A DNA stretch of 64,000 nucleotides from positions 310,001 to 374,000 of the forward strand of contig NZ_CP076019.1 of NCBI RefSeq assembly GCF_018623055.1, given 5' to 3'. Every line of letters starts with the position of its first letter. The stretch's first letter is position 1. The notes below the pieces were generated by a model. That model did no database searches. It saw nothing but the letters and a program-made list of their open reading frames with translations, and was not told the DNA's origin. The translations under genes and the position numbers were made by a program. Source of the stretch: Halorubrum sp. 2020YC2. Its GTDB lineage: Archaea > Halobacteriota > Halobacteria > Halobacteriales > Haloferacaceae. Below are positions 26,196 to 34,993 of the stretch, piece by piece.

Positions 26196-26372
26196 TCACT
26201 CCTCGTCGTCGCTCTCGAACGCCTCGGTGGTGGTCTCGACGAGCCGGCCGATCGGGACGTTGACACCGAGGCGCTGACGCGCGAAGACGGCCACCGGGAA
26301 CAGCGAGATTCCGGCGGCGACGGTCGCTTGATGCAGCCCGAAGAGGGCCGCCGTGCGGATGCGGTCGAACAT
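26196..26372 (-). CDS. Small haloarchaeal membrane protein
   Basis: The 58-residue protein has one hydrophobic segment (LFGLHQATVAAGISLFPVAV, ~9-28) and an acidic tail (TTTEAFESDDEE). A strong TATATATAC stands ~34 bases upstream at 26402-26410. The longer open frame upstream is AT-rich intergenic sequence. I do not recognise it; small size and a clean promoter make it a plausible gene. Confidence 0.6.
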   Translation of the reverse strand: MFDRIRTAALFGLHQATVAAGISLFPVAVFARQRLGVNVPIGRLVETTTEAFESDDEE

Positions 26373-26638
26373 TGGACTTCTGCCCGAGCCGAACGCGGCG
26401 ACGTATATATACCTTCCGTGCGTGGATCCGAGAGTACCCCGATGCTGTCGTGCGGTTTCTGTTTCTAAATTAACGATTATGAAACTTCTCGGCCGCGGCG
26501 GCGAACGACGCGTATCCCAAGCCGGTCGGACTCGATTTATCAGCATAACTTATGAGAATCCACGGCGGCTCGTGCGCCTCGCATCCCCGCCGCGCCGGAC
26601 CGAACGGAATATAACCGAGTGCGCGCCTACCGTGCGGC
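26373..26638. other. AT-rich divergent promoter region
   Basis: This gap separates the small minus-strand gene from the plus-strand UDG-like gene. It holds TATATATAC (26402-26410) facing left and ATATAACC (26609-26616) facing right. The middle (26450-26560) is unusually AT-rich for this genome; no gene is seen in it. Confidence 0.5.
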
Positions 26639-27319
26639 GTGCAGAACGTCACGGACCAGGTCCGGAACCCCTTCGGGATGCGCCCCGACTGCCAGTCGTT
26701 CGTCCCCGGCTACGGCGACGCCAACGCCGACTTCCACGTCGTCGGGGACCGGCCGGGCGTCCACGGCGGGAGCGCGGCCGGCGTCCCCTTCACCGGCGAG
26801 CCGTGGTCGCCCGCGTTCCTGTCGGCGCTCTCGGCGGCCGGACTGATCGCGGGCCTCGCGGCGGGGGTCGGTCCCGACGGCGTCGCGCGCGACGGCGACC
26901 CGACCGCGGTCGACCCGATCCGAACCGACCGAACGTTCCTCTCGTACCTCCACATGTGCGCGAGCGAGGCGGCGCCGGACGAGGACGCCTACGCCGACAT
27001 GGAGCGGTTCTTGGACGCGGAGCTCCGCGCCATCGCGGCCCACGTCCTGCTTCCCGTGGGCGCCCGCGCGACCGAACACGTCCTCGAGACGTACACCGCG
27101 CGGGCCTGGAAGACCGAGGTCGACATGGACGCGCTCCACGGCGAGGAACTGCTCGGCGCCGGCTGGCTCGTCGTGCCGGTCAAAGACCCCGCAGACTGGA
27201 CCGACGGGGACGCCGACCGGCTCGTCGACTCGCTGGGGGGGCTCCGGTCGACCGACTTCCGCCGCGAGAGCGACCTCGGCCGGTTCGTCGCCGGCAGCGA
27301 TCCGTATCTGGTCCGCTGA
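26639..27319 (+). CDS. Uracil-DNA glycosylase superfamily protein, motif-poor
   Basis: The 226-residue protein has the UDG-type first strand and loop (FHVVGDRPGVHGGSAAGVPF) and a helix-strand layout like family 4/5 enzymes. Only two Cys (18 and 107) are present, too few for the family-4 iron-sulfur cluster. The usual late HPS-type motif is replaced by VVPVKDPADW. It may be a divergent or inactive glycosylase, or act on another base. The GTG start at 26639 fits an ATATAACC box 27 bases upstream. Confidence 0.72.
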   Translation: MQNVTDQVRNPFGMRPDCQSFVPGYGDANADFHVVGDRPGVHGGSAAGVPFTGEPWSPAFLSALSAAGLIAGLAAGVGPDGVARDGDPTAVDPIRTDRTFLSYLHMCASEAAPDEDAYADMERFLDAELRAIAAHVLLPVGARATEHVLETYTARAWKTEVDMDALHGEELLGAGWLVVPVKDPADWTDGDADRLVDSLGGLRSTDFRRESDLGRFVAGSDPYLVR

Positions 27320-27578
27320 CGTCCGGACCGCCCCGGAATCGGTGGGACCGGCCGGTTTTCTCCCGATAGACGTGAACTTTCTCCGGCAAAGCACGCTTCT
27401 AATGTGGTTGTTCGGAAGCGAAAGCATGAATGAGGAAACGATCGTTTTCTATTCGGGTCGAAAGACCGTCATATTTGTCGCTACTGCCCGGATTTTATAT
27501 CCGTCCCGCCGATCCCCGAGTAGACGCCCGACCGATCGGGCGTCGGCCGCCGGACTGGTACTCCACGCGGCGACTTGG
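27320..27578. other. Low-GC gap between convergent genes
   Basis: From about 27360 to 27510 the sequence is far richer in A and T than the flanks. It includes a perfect palindrome AAACGATCGTTT (27436-27447) and a TATA-like ATTTTATATCCG near 27491-27502. No convincing protein-coding frame is present. It may hold a small RNA, or reflect two back-to-back termination zones. Confidence 0.4.
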
Positions 27579-28823
27579 TCAGTCCCGGCCCTCACCGGCC
27601 GGTTTTTCCTCGGCGCACAGCGCCTCAACGTACTTCCCGACGTGGTCGTCCATCCGCCGCTTGTAGCCCGCCCGCCGCGCGAGCCGGTCGAGTTCGCGGG
27701 AGACGTACGTGCCGTACTGGACCGCCTTCTTGTCCGCGGCGCGGACCGACTCCGGCACGCGCCCGGCGGCGACCCGTCGCAGCGCGACCTTCCGCTCGTC
27801 GCCGTCGACGAGGAGGTCGTCCGGGAGCGCCAGCGCGGCGGCGACGACCCGGTCGTCGAGCAGCGGCGTCGCCGGCTCGACGCCGGCGGCGCGGAGCGCG
27901 AGCACGTCCCGCTCCAGTTGGCCGGGGAGCGTGCGCACGGTCTCGGTCCGCGCCCCGCGGACGGTGTCGGCGTCGACCCGAGAGTCCTCGGCGGGGTCGA
28001 CGACCTTGCTGTAGCCGCCGAACAGCTCGTCGGCCCCCTGTCCGACCGCGAGCCGGTCGACCCCGTCGGCCGCGGCCGCCTCGGCCGTCAGGAACAGCGG
28101 CACCGCGATGGCGACGTCCATCGGGTTCCGGCGGCCCGTCGCGGCCGCGACCGCGCGGACGGCGCGCCTGAGGTCGTCGTGCGTGATATCGACGACCCGA
28201 AGGTCGCGGCCCATCGCGTCCGCCGCCTTGCGCGCGGCGGCGACATCGTGGCTCCCCTCGAAGCCGGCGACGTAACAGGGGGCCTCGGGGACCGCGGCGG
28301 CGACGAGCCCGGAGTCGACGCCGCCGGAGAAGGCGACCGCGAGGCCGCCGTCGCCCTCCGCTTCCCGGTCCGCGGACCGAACCGAGGACGCGAGGTCGTC
28401 GAGGGCACCGCTCACCGCGTCGTCGACCGCCGACAGCGCGGCCTCCCGGTCCGCGGTCGGGCCGGGGGCGGGAAGCCGCCAGACGCGCTCGGTCCCGCCC
28501 GTCGAGGCGATGCTCCCGGCCGGGACCGATTTCGGGTCGTCGAGCGCGCCGCGGTCGAAGTCCCACGCCTGCGGGTCCGTCGGCCGGCGCTCTGTCCCGG
28601 GGTCGAGCGCCTCCTCCTCGACGAACAGGGGTTGGCGGCCGAGGACGTCCCGAACGAGGACCGGTCCCTCGCGGTTCGTCGGGTCCGAACTCGTCGGGTC
28701 GGCCAGCAAACCGGCGAAGCCGCGGCCGCCGGGAAGGGGGTCGCCGTCGCGGAGGGCGTCGCGGACGCGGTCCGCGGGGGCGCCGCGGAGGTCGGCGAGA
28801 GGAGAGGCGGGCATCTCGGTCAC
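27579..28823 (-). CDS. Asparagine-synthase-like protein lacking the amidotransferase Cys
   Basis: The 414-residue protein has an asparagine synthetase C-terminal ATP-pyrophosphatase domain: AVAFSGGVDSGLVA, GQGADELFGGY and PLLDDRVV. The N-terminal ~110 residues resemble a shortened Ntn amidotransferase domain (VRDVLGRQPLFVE), but the N-terminal nucleophile Cys of class II amidotransferases is absent. It therefore probably uses ammonia or a different nitrogen donor, or adenylates another substrate. The GTG start overlaps the stop of the PHP gene (GTGA), suggesting coupling; an ATG at 28814 is the alternative. Confidence 0.82.
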   Translation of the reverse strand: MTEMPASPLADLRGAPADRVRDALRDGDPLPGGRGFAGLLADPTSSDPTNREGPVLVRDVLGRQPLFVEEEALDPGTERRPTDPQAWDFDRGALDDPKSVPAGSIASTGGTERVWRLPAPGPTADREAALSAVDDAVSGALDDLASSVRSADREAEGDGGLAVAFSGGVDSGLVAAAVPEAPCYVAGFEGSHDVAAARKAADAMGRDLRVVDITHDDLRRAVRAVAAATGRRNPMDVAIAVPLFLTAEAAAADGVDRLAVGQGADELFGGYSKVVDPAEDSRVDADTVRGARTETVRTLPGQLERDVLALRAAGVEPATPLLDDRVVAAALALPDDLLVDGDERKVALRRVAAGRVPESVRAADKKAVQYGTYVSRELDRLARRAGYKRRMDDHVGKYVEALCAEEKPAGEGRD

Positions 28824-29503
28824 CGGAGCGAGTCGAGCGCGCGGAGCGCGCGGCGCTTGGCGCCGCCGCCGAACTGCCTGAGCGAGACCCGCCACGGGGT
28901 GCGCTTGCCGACGACGCTCGTCCGGCCGTCCGCAATGCCGTCGAGGATCGCGGCCGCGGAGCGCTCGTCGGCGCCGACCTCCGTCACCGCCTGCCCGACC
29001 ATCTCGGAGATGTGGGCGTCGCTGCCGGCGGTCATCGGGAGGCCGTTGCGCACGGCGAACTTCTCGGCCTGCCGGTTCGAGCGCCCGGTGAACAGCCGGG
29101 AGTTGTACACCTCGATGGCGTCGGCGCTCGCCAGCTGCTCGTCGGTGATGTGCGCGGCGACGCCGTGGCGGGACTTCTGGAAGGGGTGAGGGACGACCGC
29201 GATCCCGCCCTGATCGCGGATCCGGTCGAGCGTCTCGTCGAAGGGGAGGCCGGTCTCTATCTCCTCTTCGATGCCGAACGCGAGGACGTGGCCGACCGCG
29301 GAGGTCACTTCCATGCCGACGACGCCGACCAGCCCGTACTCGGGGGCCTTCTCGGCCGCCTCGATGCTGGCGTCGATCTCGTCGTGGTCGGTGACGGCGA
29401 GCGCGTCGAGCCCGACCGCGGCCGCCTGCTCCAAGAGGAGGTCGACCGGGTCGCGCCCGTCGTACGACAGCGCGGAGTGCGCGTGTAGCTCGACCGATAG
29501 CAC
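28820..29503 (-). CDS. PHP-domain phosphoesterase
   Basis: The 227-residue protein has the PHP metal motifs: VELHAHSALSYDG, AVTDHDEI, VVPHPF and GSDAH. Such proteins hydrolyse phosphate esters such as nucleoside 3',5'-bisphosphates or RNA ends. I chose the GTG at 29503 because a TTTTTATG box lies ~26 bases upstream; an ATG at 29527 would overlap that box. It is coupled to the downstream asparagine-synthase-like gene, and repeat copy C lies divergently upstream. Confidence 0.85.
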   Translation of the reverse strand: MLSVELHAHSALSYDGRDPVDLLLEQAAAVGLDALAVTDHDEIDASIEAAEKAPEYGLVGVVGMEVTSAVGHVLAFGIEEEIETGLPFDETLDRIRDQGGIAVVPHPFQKSRHGVAAHITDEQLASADAIEVYNSRLFTGRSNRQAEKFAVRNGLPMTAGSDAHISEMVGQAVTEVGADERSAAAILDGIADGRTSVVGKRTPWRVSLRQFGGGAKRRALRALDSLR

Positions 29504-29610
29504 ACCTTCCGATTCGAGCGTGGTCATAAAAAGCGCCCCGGTCCGCGCCGCTCCCCGCCGATTCGCGGCGGCTGAACCCCGCTCCGACAGTGTGATATTT
29601 AAAAACAACT

Positions 29611-29982
29611 GCGGTGGCGCGTGCCTCCGAGTGGCCGCCACCGGCGGCCGCGAGGAGCACGCGCGAGGGAGTCGGGCGCTCCGAGGGCGACCGGAGGGAG
29701 CCCGCAGGATGCGCCCGACGAGGCTGGGGAGGCGTGAGGTGCTGTGCGGTCGCGGTCGGGTGGGACTCAAAGGGGCAGCCGCGAGGGCGAAGCACGGCGC
29801 AGCAAGTACCGCAGCGAGGGAGCGCTAGCGACCGAGCGAGGAACGCAGCAAGCCGCGCGAGCCGTCGGGGCTGGGGCTTTGGCGGTGTTCGTCGTCGATC
29901 CGCAGTCGACTATTTATAAGAGAGCGGCTGGGAATTTGGCGGTGGTCGCCACCGATCCGGGATCGGTCATTTATAAACAAAC
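29611..29982 (+). ncRNA. Structured intergenic element, copy C, with two tail units
   Basis: Copy C begins GCGGTGGCGCGTGCC at 29611. Hairpin 1 has GGCCGCC-ACC-GGCGGCC with a GA/GA internal loop, and hairpin 2 is long (GTCGGGCGC ... GCGCCCGAC). The CAAAG-GGG-CAG side pairs with CTG-GGG-CTTTG, although the upper stem has mismatches (GCCGTCGGGGCTG). CTGGG-containing tail units start at 29871 and 29928, 57 bases apart, and end in TTTATAA and TTTATAAACAAACG. The head is preceded by GATATTTAAAAACAA. It lies between PHP (divergent) and the gene ending at 30025 (convergent). Confidence 0.6.
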
Positions 29983-30024
29983 GACGGGACCGACAAAAAC
30001 CGAAACCGAACCGCCGACAGCCGA

Positions 30025-30291
30025 TTAGAACGCGCTCTCGCCCACCGTCTTCCGGTAGGTCGCCCGCCCGGCGTGCGCCGAGTCGTCCCACGACTCCACG
30101 TCGACGATCACGCGGGTGTTGACCGCGTCCGCCGGCGCGTCCTCGATCCGGAGCGTCGAGTCACCGATGCGGGCGACGTGGCCGCCGCCTTCCTCGCCGG
30201 TCACCATTACCTCGATGGCGTCGCCGGCCGCGTAGTTCGGCTTCGACCCCCGGAACGACCAGCCGGCGAGGAACTTGTCGAAGACGCTCAC
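30025..30291 (-). CDS. Small DUF7513-like protein
   Basis: The 88-residue protein has a beta-rich pattern (GDAIEVMVTGEEGGGHVARIGDSTLRIE; residues ~23-50) that recalls a TRAM/OB-type barrel. It resembles a DUF7513-like haloarchaeal family; this is from memory and moderate in confidence. Its ATG overlaps the nhaC stop (ATGA, 30288-30291), so it is probably co-translated with the antiporter. Possible nucleic-acid binding is inferred from the barrel-like pattern. Confidence 0.7.
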   Translation of the reverse strand: MSVFDKFLAGWSFRGSKPNYAAGDAIEVMVTGEEGGGHVARIGDSTLRIEDAPADAVNTRVIVDVESWDDSAHAGRATYRKTVGESAF

Positions 30292-31853
30292 GCGCGCGAC
30301 ACCTCCTCGGAGACGCGGTCGGGGATGTACTCCCGCCCGAAGCCGGTGATCGCGGCGAGGACGAAGATGGCCACGAGGAACCAGCCGTGGAACACGTACG
30401 GCACGACCTCGATGGGATTAACGACCATCTCGGGGCCGTACTGGGCGCCGAGCCCGTCGGGCCCGACCATCACCTGGTACCCGACCAGCACGCCGCCCGC
30501 CCACGGGAAGATGTAGCCGAGCGCGGAGGTGTTGGCGTCGAGAATGTTCGCGCGCCGGTAGCCGTTGATGTTGAACTTCTCCCCGATGCGGGCGACGTAC
30601 GGGGCGATCGCGATCTCCGCCGCGGTGTTGATGGTGATCATCCCGTTGATCGTCGCGGTGCCGAGCACCATCGTCAGCTCCGCCCGGCGGACGGTGGTCG
30701 CGACGCGGTCGAGGAGGAACGTCTGGATCGCCTCGAAGCCGCCGCCGCGGATCATGATCTGCGCCATCGCGACGATGAGCAGCGTGAGGACGATGAGCGG
30801 GAAGAAGCCGACCGCGCCGGAGTAGAGGCTCCCGCCGACGCCGGCGGTCTCGCCCACCTCGACGACCGGCAACCCGGAGAGCGCGCCGGCCTCCGTGACC
30901 GTGAAGACGACGATGTCGCTCGCGCTCGACAGGTCGAACAGGAGGTTGAAGACGACCGCGACGAGGAGGCCCCACGATATCGCCTCGACGATGTGCCGGC
31001 CGGCGACCGCGGTGAGGATGACGATCCCCATCGAGAGCAGGTGGACGAGACCGAGGGCGTTCGCGGACTCGCGCAGCGCGACGGCGCCCTCCAGCTCCAC
31101 GCCGGACATGGCGGAGCCGGCGATCAGATACGCGGCGAACGCCGGGACCGCCGCCGCGATGGCGTATTTGAACCGCGAGGCGACGACGCCGCCGATGTCG
31201 GCGTCTTGGGTCACCGCGCTCACGATCGTCGTGTCGCTGACGGGCGCGAGGTTGTCGCCGAAGACAGCGCCCGAGAGGATCGCGGCGAAAAGCAGCACCG
31301 GGTTCGCGCCGATGAGGACGCCGGCCGGGAAAAACAGGGTGACGAACGCGACGGTCGCGCCGTACCCCGTGCCGATGCCGGTCGCGAGGAGGCCGCAGAG
31401 GACGAACGCGGCCGCCGGGAACGTCGCTGCGCCGACGTTCAGGGCGTCGGCCGCGAAGATGAGTCCCTCGACGAAGCCGCCGACCTGAAGCGTCTCCGCG
31501 AACATCCCGGCCCACAGCCACGCGACGATCGCGGTCGCGGCCACGCGCTGGGTCATCCCCTCGAAGATGGTGTCGGCGTACGCCTTCCAGTCGCCGCGCA
31601 CGAGGAACATCCCGAGCGTCGTCCCGATCAGCGCGCCCACGACGAGGCCGTTGGTGTCACCGATCCCGAGGACGCCGCTCTGGAGGATCGCCCAGCCGAT
31701 GAAGAAGGCGAGCGGGACCGTGCTCGCCCACTTCCCGCCGCGGAACTCGATCCGCGGCTCCTCGTCTCCCCCGTCGTCGACGCCGAAATCGCTGCCGTCG
31801 GGCGGTTCCCCGCCGTCGGTCGCGGGCGGGACCGCGTCTCTCGTATCGGTCAT
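30288..31853 (-). CDS. nhaC: NhaC-family Na+/H+ antiporter
   Basis: The 521-residue membrane protein has about 12 helices and NhaC-type conserved segments: TGIGTGYGATVAFV, GAVFGDNLAPVSDTT, TINGMITINTAAEIAI and ANILDANTSALGYIFPW. It exchanges sodium for protons, or amino acids in some relatives. The N-terminus (~1-40) is acidic and cytoplasmic. The ATG at 31853 is chosen because upstream codons lack similarity; a GGATTTAGG box lies ~40 bases away, so a short leader is possible. It is coupled to the small gene downstream. Confidence 0.92.
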   Translation of the reverse strand: MTDTRDAVPPATDGGEPPDGSDFGVDDGGDEEPRIEFRGGKWASTVPLAFFIGWAILQSGVLGIGDTNGLVVGALIGTTLGMFLVRGDWKAYADTIFEGMTQRVAATAIVAWLWAGMFAETLQVGGFVEGLIFAADALNVGAATFPAAAFVLCGLLATGIGTGYGATVAFVTLFFPAGVLIGANPVLLFAAILSGAVFGDNLAPVSDTTIVSAVTQDADIGGVVASRFKYAIAAAVPAFAAYLIAGSAMSGVELEGAVALRESANALGLVHLLSMGIVILTAVAGRHIVEAISWGLLVAVVFNLLFDLSSASDIVVFTVTEAGALSGLPVVEVGETAGVGGSLYSGAVGFFPLIVLTLLIVAMAQIMIRGGGFEAIQTFLLDRVATTVRRAELTMVLGTATINGMITINTAAEIAIAPYVARIGEKFNINGYRRANILDANTSALGYIFPWAGGVLVGYQVMVGPDGLGAQYGPEMVVNPIEVVPYVFHGWFLVAIFVLAAITGFGREYIPDRVSEEVSRA

Positions 31854-32241
31854 TTGTCGGTCACACGCCTCCGAACATCGACTACCCACCTAAATCCTCC
31901 CTTCCGCGGAGCGTTCGCGCGGAACAAAGCCGGGCGACGCGGCGGAACCCGCGTCGGATCGGAGTGCGACACGTCGTCCGTTCCGACACACAAGAACACG
32001 CTTAAGAACCCCGACGGCGACTTCGCATACGGGAACAGCACAGCTGCAGATCCGACGTGCCGAGGGCCTCTTCGCCCGCGGCTTGGGAATGTAGCAGTGC
32101 GCTGACGCCTCCGGCGTCGCGGTCGGGCGGTCCGCTCGCGCGGGCCGTCCGGTCGGACACGCTCGGTCCGCGAGCGGTCCGTAGCCGCGCCGCGCGGAGT
32201 CGCGGTCACGTTGCGGTTGTGCCGTTCCAACCAGACAGACA
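31854..32241 (+). promoter_or_regulatory. Divergent region with a possible long leader of rps15
   Basis: The only good plus-strand TATA element is CTTAAGAA near 32000-32007, about 240 bases before the rps15 ATG. No TATA is visible at the leaderless position. Between them are GC hairpins, for example GACGCC-TCC-GGCGTC (32106-32120) and a GGGCGGTCC ... GGGCCGTCC repeat. This suggests a ~210-base leader or a separate small RNA; no protein frame is convincing. Confidence 0.4.
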
Positions 32242-32709
32242 ATGGCACGAATGCACACGCGCCGTCGCGGTTCGTCCGGTTCGGACAAACCGGCGACGGA
32301 CGAGACCCCGGAGTGGAGCGACGTCGACGCCGAGGACATCGAGTCCCGCGTCGTCGAACTGGCGGAGCAGGGCCACGACCCCAGCGTCATCGGCCTCAAG
32401 CTGCGCGACGAGGGCGTCAAGGGCGTCCCGATCCCGGACGTGAAGCTGGCGACCGGCAAGAAGGTCACCGAGATCTTAGAAGAGCACGACGCCGACGCCG
32501 ACATCCCCGAGGACCTCCGTAACCTCATGTCGCAGGCGATCCGCCTGCGCGAGCACATGGAGGAGAACGGGCAGGACCACCAGAACAAGCGCGCGCTCCA
32601 GAACACGGAGTCGAAGATCCGTCGCCTCGCGAACTACTACCGCGGCGACGAGATCGACGAGGAGTTCACGTACACCTACGAGAACGCCGTCGAGTACCTC
32701 GAGGAGTAA
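32242..32709 (+). CDS. rps15: 30S ribosomal protein S15 (uS15)
   Basis: uS15 binds 16S rRNA in the platform of the small subunit. The 155-residue archaeal form starts MARMHTRRRGSSGSDKP and has the N-terminal archaeal/eukaryal extension (SVIGLKLRDEGVKGVPIPDV) before the core helices (LREHMEENGQDHQNKRAL; RRLANYYRG). First gene of an operon with recJ-like, pcc1 and rps3ae. Confidence 0.97.
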   Translation: MARMHTRRRGSSGSDKPATDETPEWSDVDAEDIESRVVELAEQGHDPSVIGLKLRDEGVKGVPIPDVKLATGKKVTEILEEHDADADIPEDLRNLMSQAIRLREHMEENGQDHQNKRALQNTESKIRRLANYYRGDEIDEEFTYTYENAVEYLEE

Positions 32710-32749
32710 GCGGCCCGACGCGGCGACAGCCGACCACTAACCCCACCAC

Positions 32750-33955
32750 ATGACCGAAGCGACGTCCGCCACGCCCGCCCCCGACGCGCTCGCCGGCGTC
32801 CTCGCAGACGCGCCGTTCGTCCGGCTCGTCGCGACCGACGACGGCGACGCGCTGGCGGCCGCGGGGCTGCTCGCGCGAGCGCTCCGAGCGACGGGCACGC
32901 CGTTTCAGGCGCGGGTCGATCCCGATCCGGTCCCCGACGACGTCGACGACGGCGTCGCGGTGACCGTCGGCGTCGACCGCGGCCCGCACGCGCTCGACGG
33001 CGGGGGGAAGCCGACCAGCACGGGGGCCTTCGCGGTCGCCCGCGCGCTCGGCGTCGAGCCCGACCCCGTGGTCGCGCTGGCCGGCGTCGTCGCGGCCGGG
33101 TCGATCCCCGGCGCCGACGGCTCCGGCGACGCGCTCGACGCCGCCGAGCGGGCCGGCCGCGTCGAGCGGCGGCCCGGCGTCGCGCTCCCGGCTTGGGGTG
33201 CGACCGAGGAGTCGCCGTCCCGAGCGGAGGCCCTCGCGGCCTCGACGCTCGCGGCGACGCGGTACTCCGGCGACCCCGAGGCGGCGCGCGACGCGCTCGC
33301 CCCCCTCGGGCTGCCGGCCGACCCCGACGCCGACGACCGCCGGCGCCTCGCGTCGCTGGTCGCGGTCGACGCGGTGGACGGCGACGACGCCAGCGACCGC
33401 GCGGCCTCGGCGGTCGAGCGCGCGCTCCGCCCGTACGCCACGGACGGCCCGTTCGAGACGGTCGGCGGCTACGCCGACGTGCTCGACGCGCTGGCCCGGG
33501 AGGCGCCCGGGACGGGCGTCGCGCTCGCGCTCGCGGGCGACCCGGGGGCGTCGCTCCGGACGGCCGCGCTCGACGCGTGGCGCCGCCACGGGCTGGCGGC
33601 CCACCGCGCGCTCGACGCCGCGACGGTCGGCCGGTACGACGGCTGCGTCGTCGCCCGCGTCGACGCCGCCCCGGCGGTCCTGCCGACGGTCGCCCGGCTC
33701 GTCCGGGACTTCCGGTCGCCGGAGCCGGTCGCGGTCGCGCTCGACGAGGGCGCGGGCCGGCTCGCGGCCGCCGCGACCGGCGGGAGCCGCGCAGCGGACG
33801 ACGCGGCCACCGGCCCGGTCGGACTCGGTGACGCCTGCCGGACCGCCGCCGGCGAGGTCGGCGGCGACGGCTGGGGGACCCCCGCCCGCGGCGGGATATC
33901 CGTCGACGAAGCCGACGCCACGGCGGCGCTGGCCGCGCTCAGGGAGGCAATCTGA
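32750..33955 (+). CDS. RecJ-like (DHH-superfamily) protein, degenerate active site
   Basis: The 401-residue protein lies in the place of the archaeal RecJ-like gene between rps15 and pcc1. It shows the alternating layout of DHH/RecJ proteins (FVRLVATDDGDALAAAGLLA; TVGVDRG; LDAWRRHGLAAHRAL). The DHH motif and most metal Asp clusters are not visible, so it is probably catalytically inactive or structural, as known for some archaeal RecJ paralogues bound to GINS. It is unusually rich in Ala, Asp and Gly. Confidence 0.78.
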   Translation: MTEATSATPAPDALAGVLADAPFVRLVATDDGDALAAAGLLARALRATGTPFQARVDPDPVPDDVDDGVAVTVGVDRGPHALDGGGKPTSTGAFAVARALGVEPDPVVALAGVVAAGSIPGADGSGDALDAAERAGRVERRPGVALPAWGATEESPSRAEALAASTLAATRYSGDPEAARDALAPLGLPADPDADDRRRLASLVAVDAVDGDDASDRAASAVERALRPYATDGPFETVGGYADVLDALAREAPGTGVALALAGDPGASLRTAALDAWRRHGLAAHRALDAATVGRYDGCVVARVDAAPAVLPTVARLVRDFRSPEPVAVALDEGAGRLAAAATGGSRAADDAATGPVGLGDACRTAAGEVGGDGWGTPARGGISVDEADATAALAALREAI

Positions 33956-33956
33956 G

Positions 33957-34349
33957 ATGACCGACGACGCCGCGCCCGCGACCGACGCCGACCGGACCGC
34001 GACGGTCCGGACCGAGCACGCCGACGCCGCGACGGTCGCGGCCGCGCTCGAGCCGGACGAGACCGACTCGATGCGCACGCGCGTCGACGGCGACGTCGTC
34101 GCCTGTACCGTCGCGCGACCGACCACCGGGGGGCTCCAGTCGACGCTGGACGACCACCTCGTGAACCTCCGGGTCGCGGACCGCGTTACCGAGCGCGCTC
34201 GGACCCATCTCGCCGCGGACGCGCCGCGGACCGCCGCCGATGCCGCCGACGCCCCAGACGCCGACGCCGACGCTGCTGCCGCCGCAGACACCCTCGACTC
34301 CGCAGACGAACCGCAGACGACCGACACCGACACACAACCCGACACATGA
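33957..34349 (+). CDS. pcc1: KEOPS complex subunit Pcc1
   Basis: Pcc1 is the dimerisation subunit of KEOPS, which makes the t6A base of tRNA. The 130-residue protein has the short Pcc1 core at ~10-85 (ADAATVAAALEPDETDSM; VVACTVARPTTGGLQSTLDD; VNLRVADRV) and an Ala/Asp-rich low-complexity tail. It starts one base after the RecJ-like stop, and its own stop overlaps rps3ae (ATGA). The operon position matches other haloarchaea. Confidence 0.88.
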   Translation: MTDDAAPATDADRTATVRTEHADAATVAAALEPDETDSMRTRVDGDVVACTVARPTTGGLQSTLDDHLVNLRVADRVTERARTHLAADAPRTAADAADAPDADADAAAAADTLDSADEPQTTDTDTQPDT

Positions 34350-34993
34350 GCGAACGATCCGTATCCAAGAGCAGAGAACAGAAGCGCTGGTACAACGTGC
34401 TGGCGCCCGAACAGTTCGACCGACAGGAGCTCGGTGAGACTCTCGCCGAGGAGCCCCAGCAGGTCGTCGGCCGCACGATCACGACGACGCTCGACGAGCT
34501 GACGGGCGACTCCAACGCGAACAACACGAAGCTGACGTTCAAGATCACCGACGTCGGCAGCGACTCGGCGTACACCGAGTTCATCAAGTACGAGCTGACG
34601 CGCGACTACCTGCGCTCGCTCGTCCGCCGCGGCGCCTCGAAGGTCGAGGCGTCGATCACGGTGCTGACGACGGACGACTACCGCGTCCGCGTCCAGCCCG
34701 TCGCGCTGACCACGAAGAAGGCGGACCGCTCGCAGGAGAAGGCGATCCGTCGCGTGATGATCGACAAGGTCCACGCCGCCGCCGAGGAGCGCACCTTCGA
34801 GGCGTTCGTCGACGCCATCGTCGACGGGAACCTCTCGTCGGCCATCTACGGCGACGCCAAGGAGATCTACCCGCTGCGCCGCGTCGAGGTCCAGAAGCTG
34901 ACCCTCGAAGCGCGCCCGCGCGAGGTCGCCGCCGAGGAGGAGGCCGCCGTCGACGTCGACGCCGACGAAGTCGCGGTCGACGCCGACGAGTAA
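34346..34993 (+). CDS. rps3ae: 30S ribosomal protein S3Ae (eS1)
   Basis: eS1 sits at the mRNA exit of the small subunit. The 215-residue protein has the family start KSREQKRWYNVLAPEQFD, GRTITTTLDELTGDSN, RRGASKVEASITV and KAIRRVMIDKVHAAAEE. The C-terminus is acidic (Val/Asp/Ala repeats), as usual in halophiles. Its start is nested in the pcc1 stop. Confidence 0.97.
   Translation: MSERSVSKSREQKRWYNVLAPEQFDRQELGETLAEEPQQVVGRTITTTLDELTGDSNANNTKLTFKITDVGSDSAYTEFIKYELTRDYLRSLVRRGASKVEASITVLTTDDYRVRVQPVALTTKKADRSQEKAIRRVMIDKVHAAAEERTFEAFVDAIVDGNLSSAIYGDAKEIYPLRRVEVQKLTLEARPREVAAEEEAAVDVDADEVAVDADE

Noticed and set aside
27420-27670. 78-codon plus-strand frame in the low-GC gap
   Set aside because: No promoter at the right spacing, no recognisable domain, and it runs into the antisense of the asparagine-synthase-like gene.
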